A stretch of 7,879 bases of DNA from an uncultured Eubacteriales bacterium. GTDB taxonomy: Bacteria; Bacillota; Clostridia; Oscillospirales; Acutalibacteraceae. How positions within the stretch are numbered: position 1 is the stretch's first letter; every line of letters begins with the position of its first letter. Under the pieces are notes generated by a model that was not told where the DNA came from, did no database searches, and saw only the letters and a list, made by a program, of their open reading frames with translations. The DNA lies in assembly GCA_934408795.1 (NCBI GenBank), contig CAKRVQ010000044.1:1-7879 (forward strand). Reading direction: 5' to 3'. Made by a program: the position numbers and the translations under genes. This document shows, piece by piece, positions 6,770 through 7,879 of this stretch.

Positions 6770-7833
6770 TGCAGCGGATTCTGTTCGGAAACGACGGCAT
6801 AAATGAGCTGTCGGGGCTTATGGGAAGTGCCGTGAACCCTCTTCTTGTGTGCGAAAGTTTCTTTGTCGGGTCGCCCGTGTACAAAGAGATCGAGGCTTTA
6901 CCGCTGAGAGTGACCGTCTTCGGAGGCTTTTCGCCCAACCCGAAGGATGAAGAGGCGGAAGCCGGGTTTAAGGTGTATGAAAAAAGCGGCTGCGATTCCG
7001 TAATCGCCGTCGGCGGCGGAAGTGCCATTGATACCGCAAAGGCGATCAGGAGGAGAGCGGGCGGAGGCGACGCAGAAAAGACCGCTTCAATACCGTTTGT
7101 CGCAATACCCACCACGGCGGGAACGGGCAGTGAGTCCACAAGATTTGCGGTGATATACAAAAACGGAGAGAAGCAGTCGCTGAGCGGTGACGAATTGCTG
7201 CCCGACGCGGCGCTTCTTATGCCCTGTCTGCTCTCATCGCTGCCGATCTTTCAGAGAAAGTGCACCGTGCTGGATGCGCTCTGTCAGGCGACGGAGTCCT
7301 ATTGGTCGGTCTCATCGACCGAAGAAAGCCGTGAGCTTTCAAAAAAAGCGATCGGGATCATTCTTAAAAATATATATGATTACACCGAGGGAAGCACGGC
7401 GGCTGACGGTGAGATAATGACCGCCTCCAATTTAGCGGGGCAGGCGATATGCATAACAACAACGACCGCGCCCCACGCGATGAGTTACAAGCTGACATCG
7501 AATTACGGAATACCGCACGGGCTTGCGGTGGCGCTCACATTTCCCGGAGTTATCGGGTTTATGTCCGACGGGAGAGGGGAATGCGTCGATCCGCGCGGCA
7601 GGGAATTCTTAGATAAAAGGCTCGCCGAGCTGGCGTCGTTTTACGGATGCGAAGATGTCGGTTCGTGGGCGGATGAGTTCAGAACGATATTGAAAAGGCT
7701 GGGATTGTCCGCACCCGCAGTAACGGAGGGTGAGGCGGAGGCGCTTGCCTCTTCGGTCAATGCCCAAAGGCTTAAAAACAATCCGGTCTTTCTTACGGCA
7801 GAAGAGCTTAAAGAGATCTATCTAAATATGTAA
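6769..7833 (+). CDS. Phosphonoacetaldehyde reductase (iron-type alcohol dehydrogenase family, PhpC/FomC-like)
   Basis: The 354-aa protein is a group III (iron-type) alcohol dehydrogenase, predicted to reduce phosphonoacetaldehyde to 2-hydroxyethylphosphonate with NAD(P)H. Family marks are VGGGSAIDTAK (81-91) for the dinucleotide, PTTAGTGSE (114-122), LDALCQATESYWS (168-180), and TTAPHAMSY (232-240) with YGIPHG (246-251). The metal-ligand positions are Asp169, Gln173, His236 and His250; Gln173 stands where most relatives have His, and Tyr240 replaces a second conserved His. As I recall them, phosphonoacetaldehyde reductases share the QAxESYWS and TTAPHAxSY patterns, which supports that assignment over generic alcohol or glycerol dehydrogenases. 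The ATG at 6769 overlaps the previous TGA by one base (TGATG) and has GGAGG (6757-6761) with a 7-nt spacer; an earlier in-frame ATG at 6721 lies inside aepX without a binding site. Position directly after aepY and aepX strongly supports the substrate. Confidence 0.85.
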   Translation: MQRILFGNDGINELSGLMGSAVNPLLVCESFFVGSPVYKEIEALPLRVTVFGGFSPNPKDEEAEAGFKVYEKSGCDSVIAVGGGSAIDTAKAIRRRAGGGDAEKTASIPFVAIPTTAGTGSESTRFAVIYKNGEKQSLSGDELLPDAALLMPCLLSSLPIFQRKCTVLDALCQATESYWSVSSTEESRELSKKAIGIILKNIYDYTEGSTAADGEIMTASNLAGQAICITTTTAPHAMSYKLTSNYGIPHGLAVALTFPGVIGFMSDGRGECVDPRGREFLDKRLAELASFYGCEDVGSWADEFRTILKRLGLSAPAVTEGEAEALASSVNAQRLKNNPVFLTAEELKEIYLNM

Positions 7834-7843
7834 AATGTGCGGG

Positions 7844-7876
7844 GGCAGCGCCGCGCGCCCTCCTAAAGGAGGGCGC
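7844..7876 (+). repeat. Dispersed repeat copy D with perfect hairpin, possible operon terminator
   Basis: Eleven bases after the last stop codon, the core GGCAGCGCCGCGCGCC (7844-7859) repeats copy A exactly. It overlaps a perfect 9-bp stem, GCGCCCTCC (7855-7863) with GGAGGGCGC (7868-7876), around a TAAA loop. Only TAA follows before the window ends, so a U-tract cannot be judged. It may serve as the 3' end of the cluster transcript, be a repeat insertion, or both. Confidence 0.65.
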
Positions 7877-7879
7877 TAA

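Overview
The window looks like a chromosomal segment of an anaerobic clostridial Firmicute, possibly Oscillospirales/Ruminococcaceae. This rests on moderate G+C, short AGGAG-type ribosome binding sites, tightly packed reading frames, a clostridial-type glycogen synthase, and protein sequences that read like gut Clostridia. The taxonomic call is inference from sequence style; no search was run.

Layout, all genes on the + strand. (1) Bases 2-376 are the 3' end of a glycogen synthase gene (glgA), followed by a strong intrinsic terminator (455-503). (2) Bases 504-1222 hold no convincing gene but are rich in a dispersed G+C-rich repeat. Two copies face each other as a 186-bp palindromic unit (672-857), a third lies at 1022-1045, and a fourth sits just after the last gene of the window (7844-7876). 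(3) A well-formed sigma-A promoter (1223-1250) starts a roughly 375-nt untranslated leader with several small hairpins. (4) A four-gene cluster follows: a membrane nucleotide-sugar 4,6-dehydratase of the CapD/WbpM/PglF family (1631-3517), phosphonopyruvate decarboxylase aepY (3634-4755), a 670-aa fusion of two nucleotidyltransferase domains with phosphoenolpyruvate mutase, aepX (4757-6769), and an iron-type alcohol dehydrogenase resembling phosphonoacetaldehyde reductases (6769-7833). The last three genes are spaced by +1 and -1 nt and are clearly co-translated.

How the genes fit together: PEP mutase forms the C-P bond (PEP to phosphonopyruvate), AepY decarboxylates the product to phosphonoacetaldehyde, and the dehydrogenase reduces that to 2-hydroxyethylphosphonate (HEP). 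A nucleotidyltransferase domain on the mutase could then activate HEP as a CMP ester, as the bifunctional Fom1 enzyme does in fosfomycin biosynthesis. No aminoethylphosphonate transaminase is present, so HEP rather than AEP is the predicted product. A nucleotide-sugar dehydratase at the head of the cluster suggests that the phosphonate decorates a surface glycan. The enzyme that would transfer it is not in the window.

The most interesting points are this HEP-type phosphonate cluster in a probable gut anaerobe, the triple fusion whose middle cytidylyltransferase domain seems to have lost its usual C-terminal nucleotide-binding motif, the long leader before a TTG-started gene, and the palindromic repeat family flanking the cluster.
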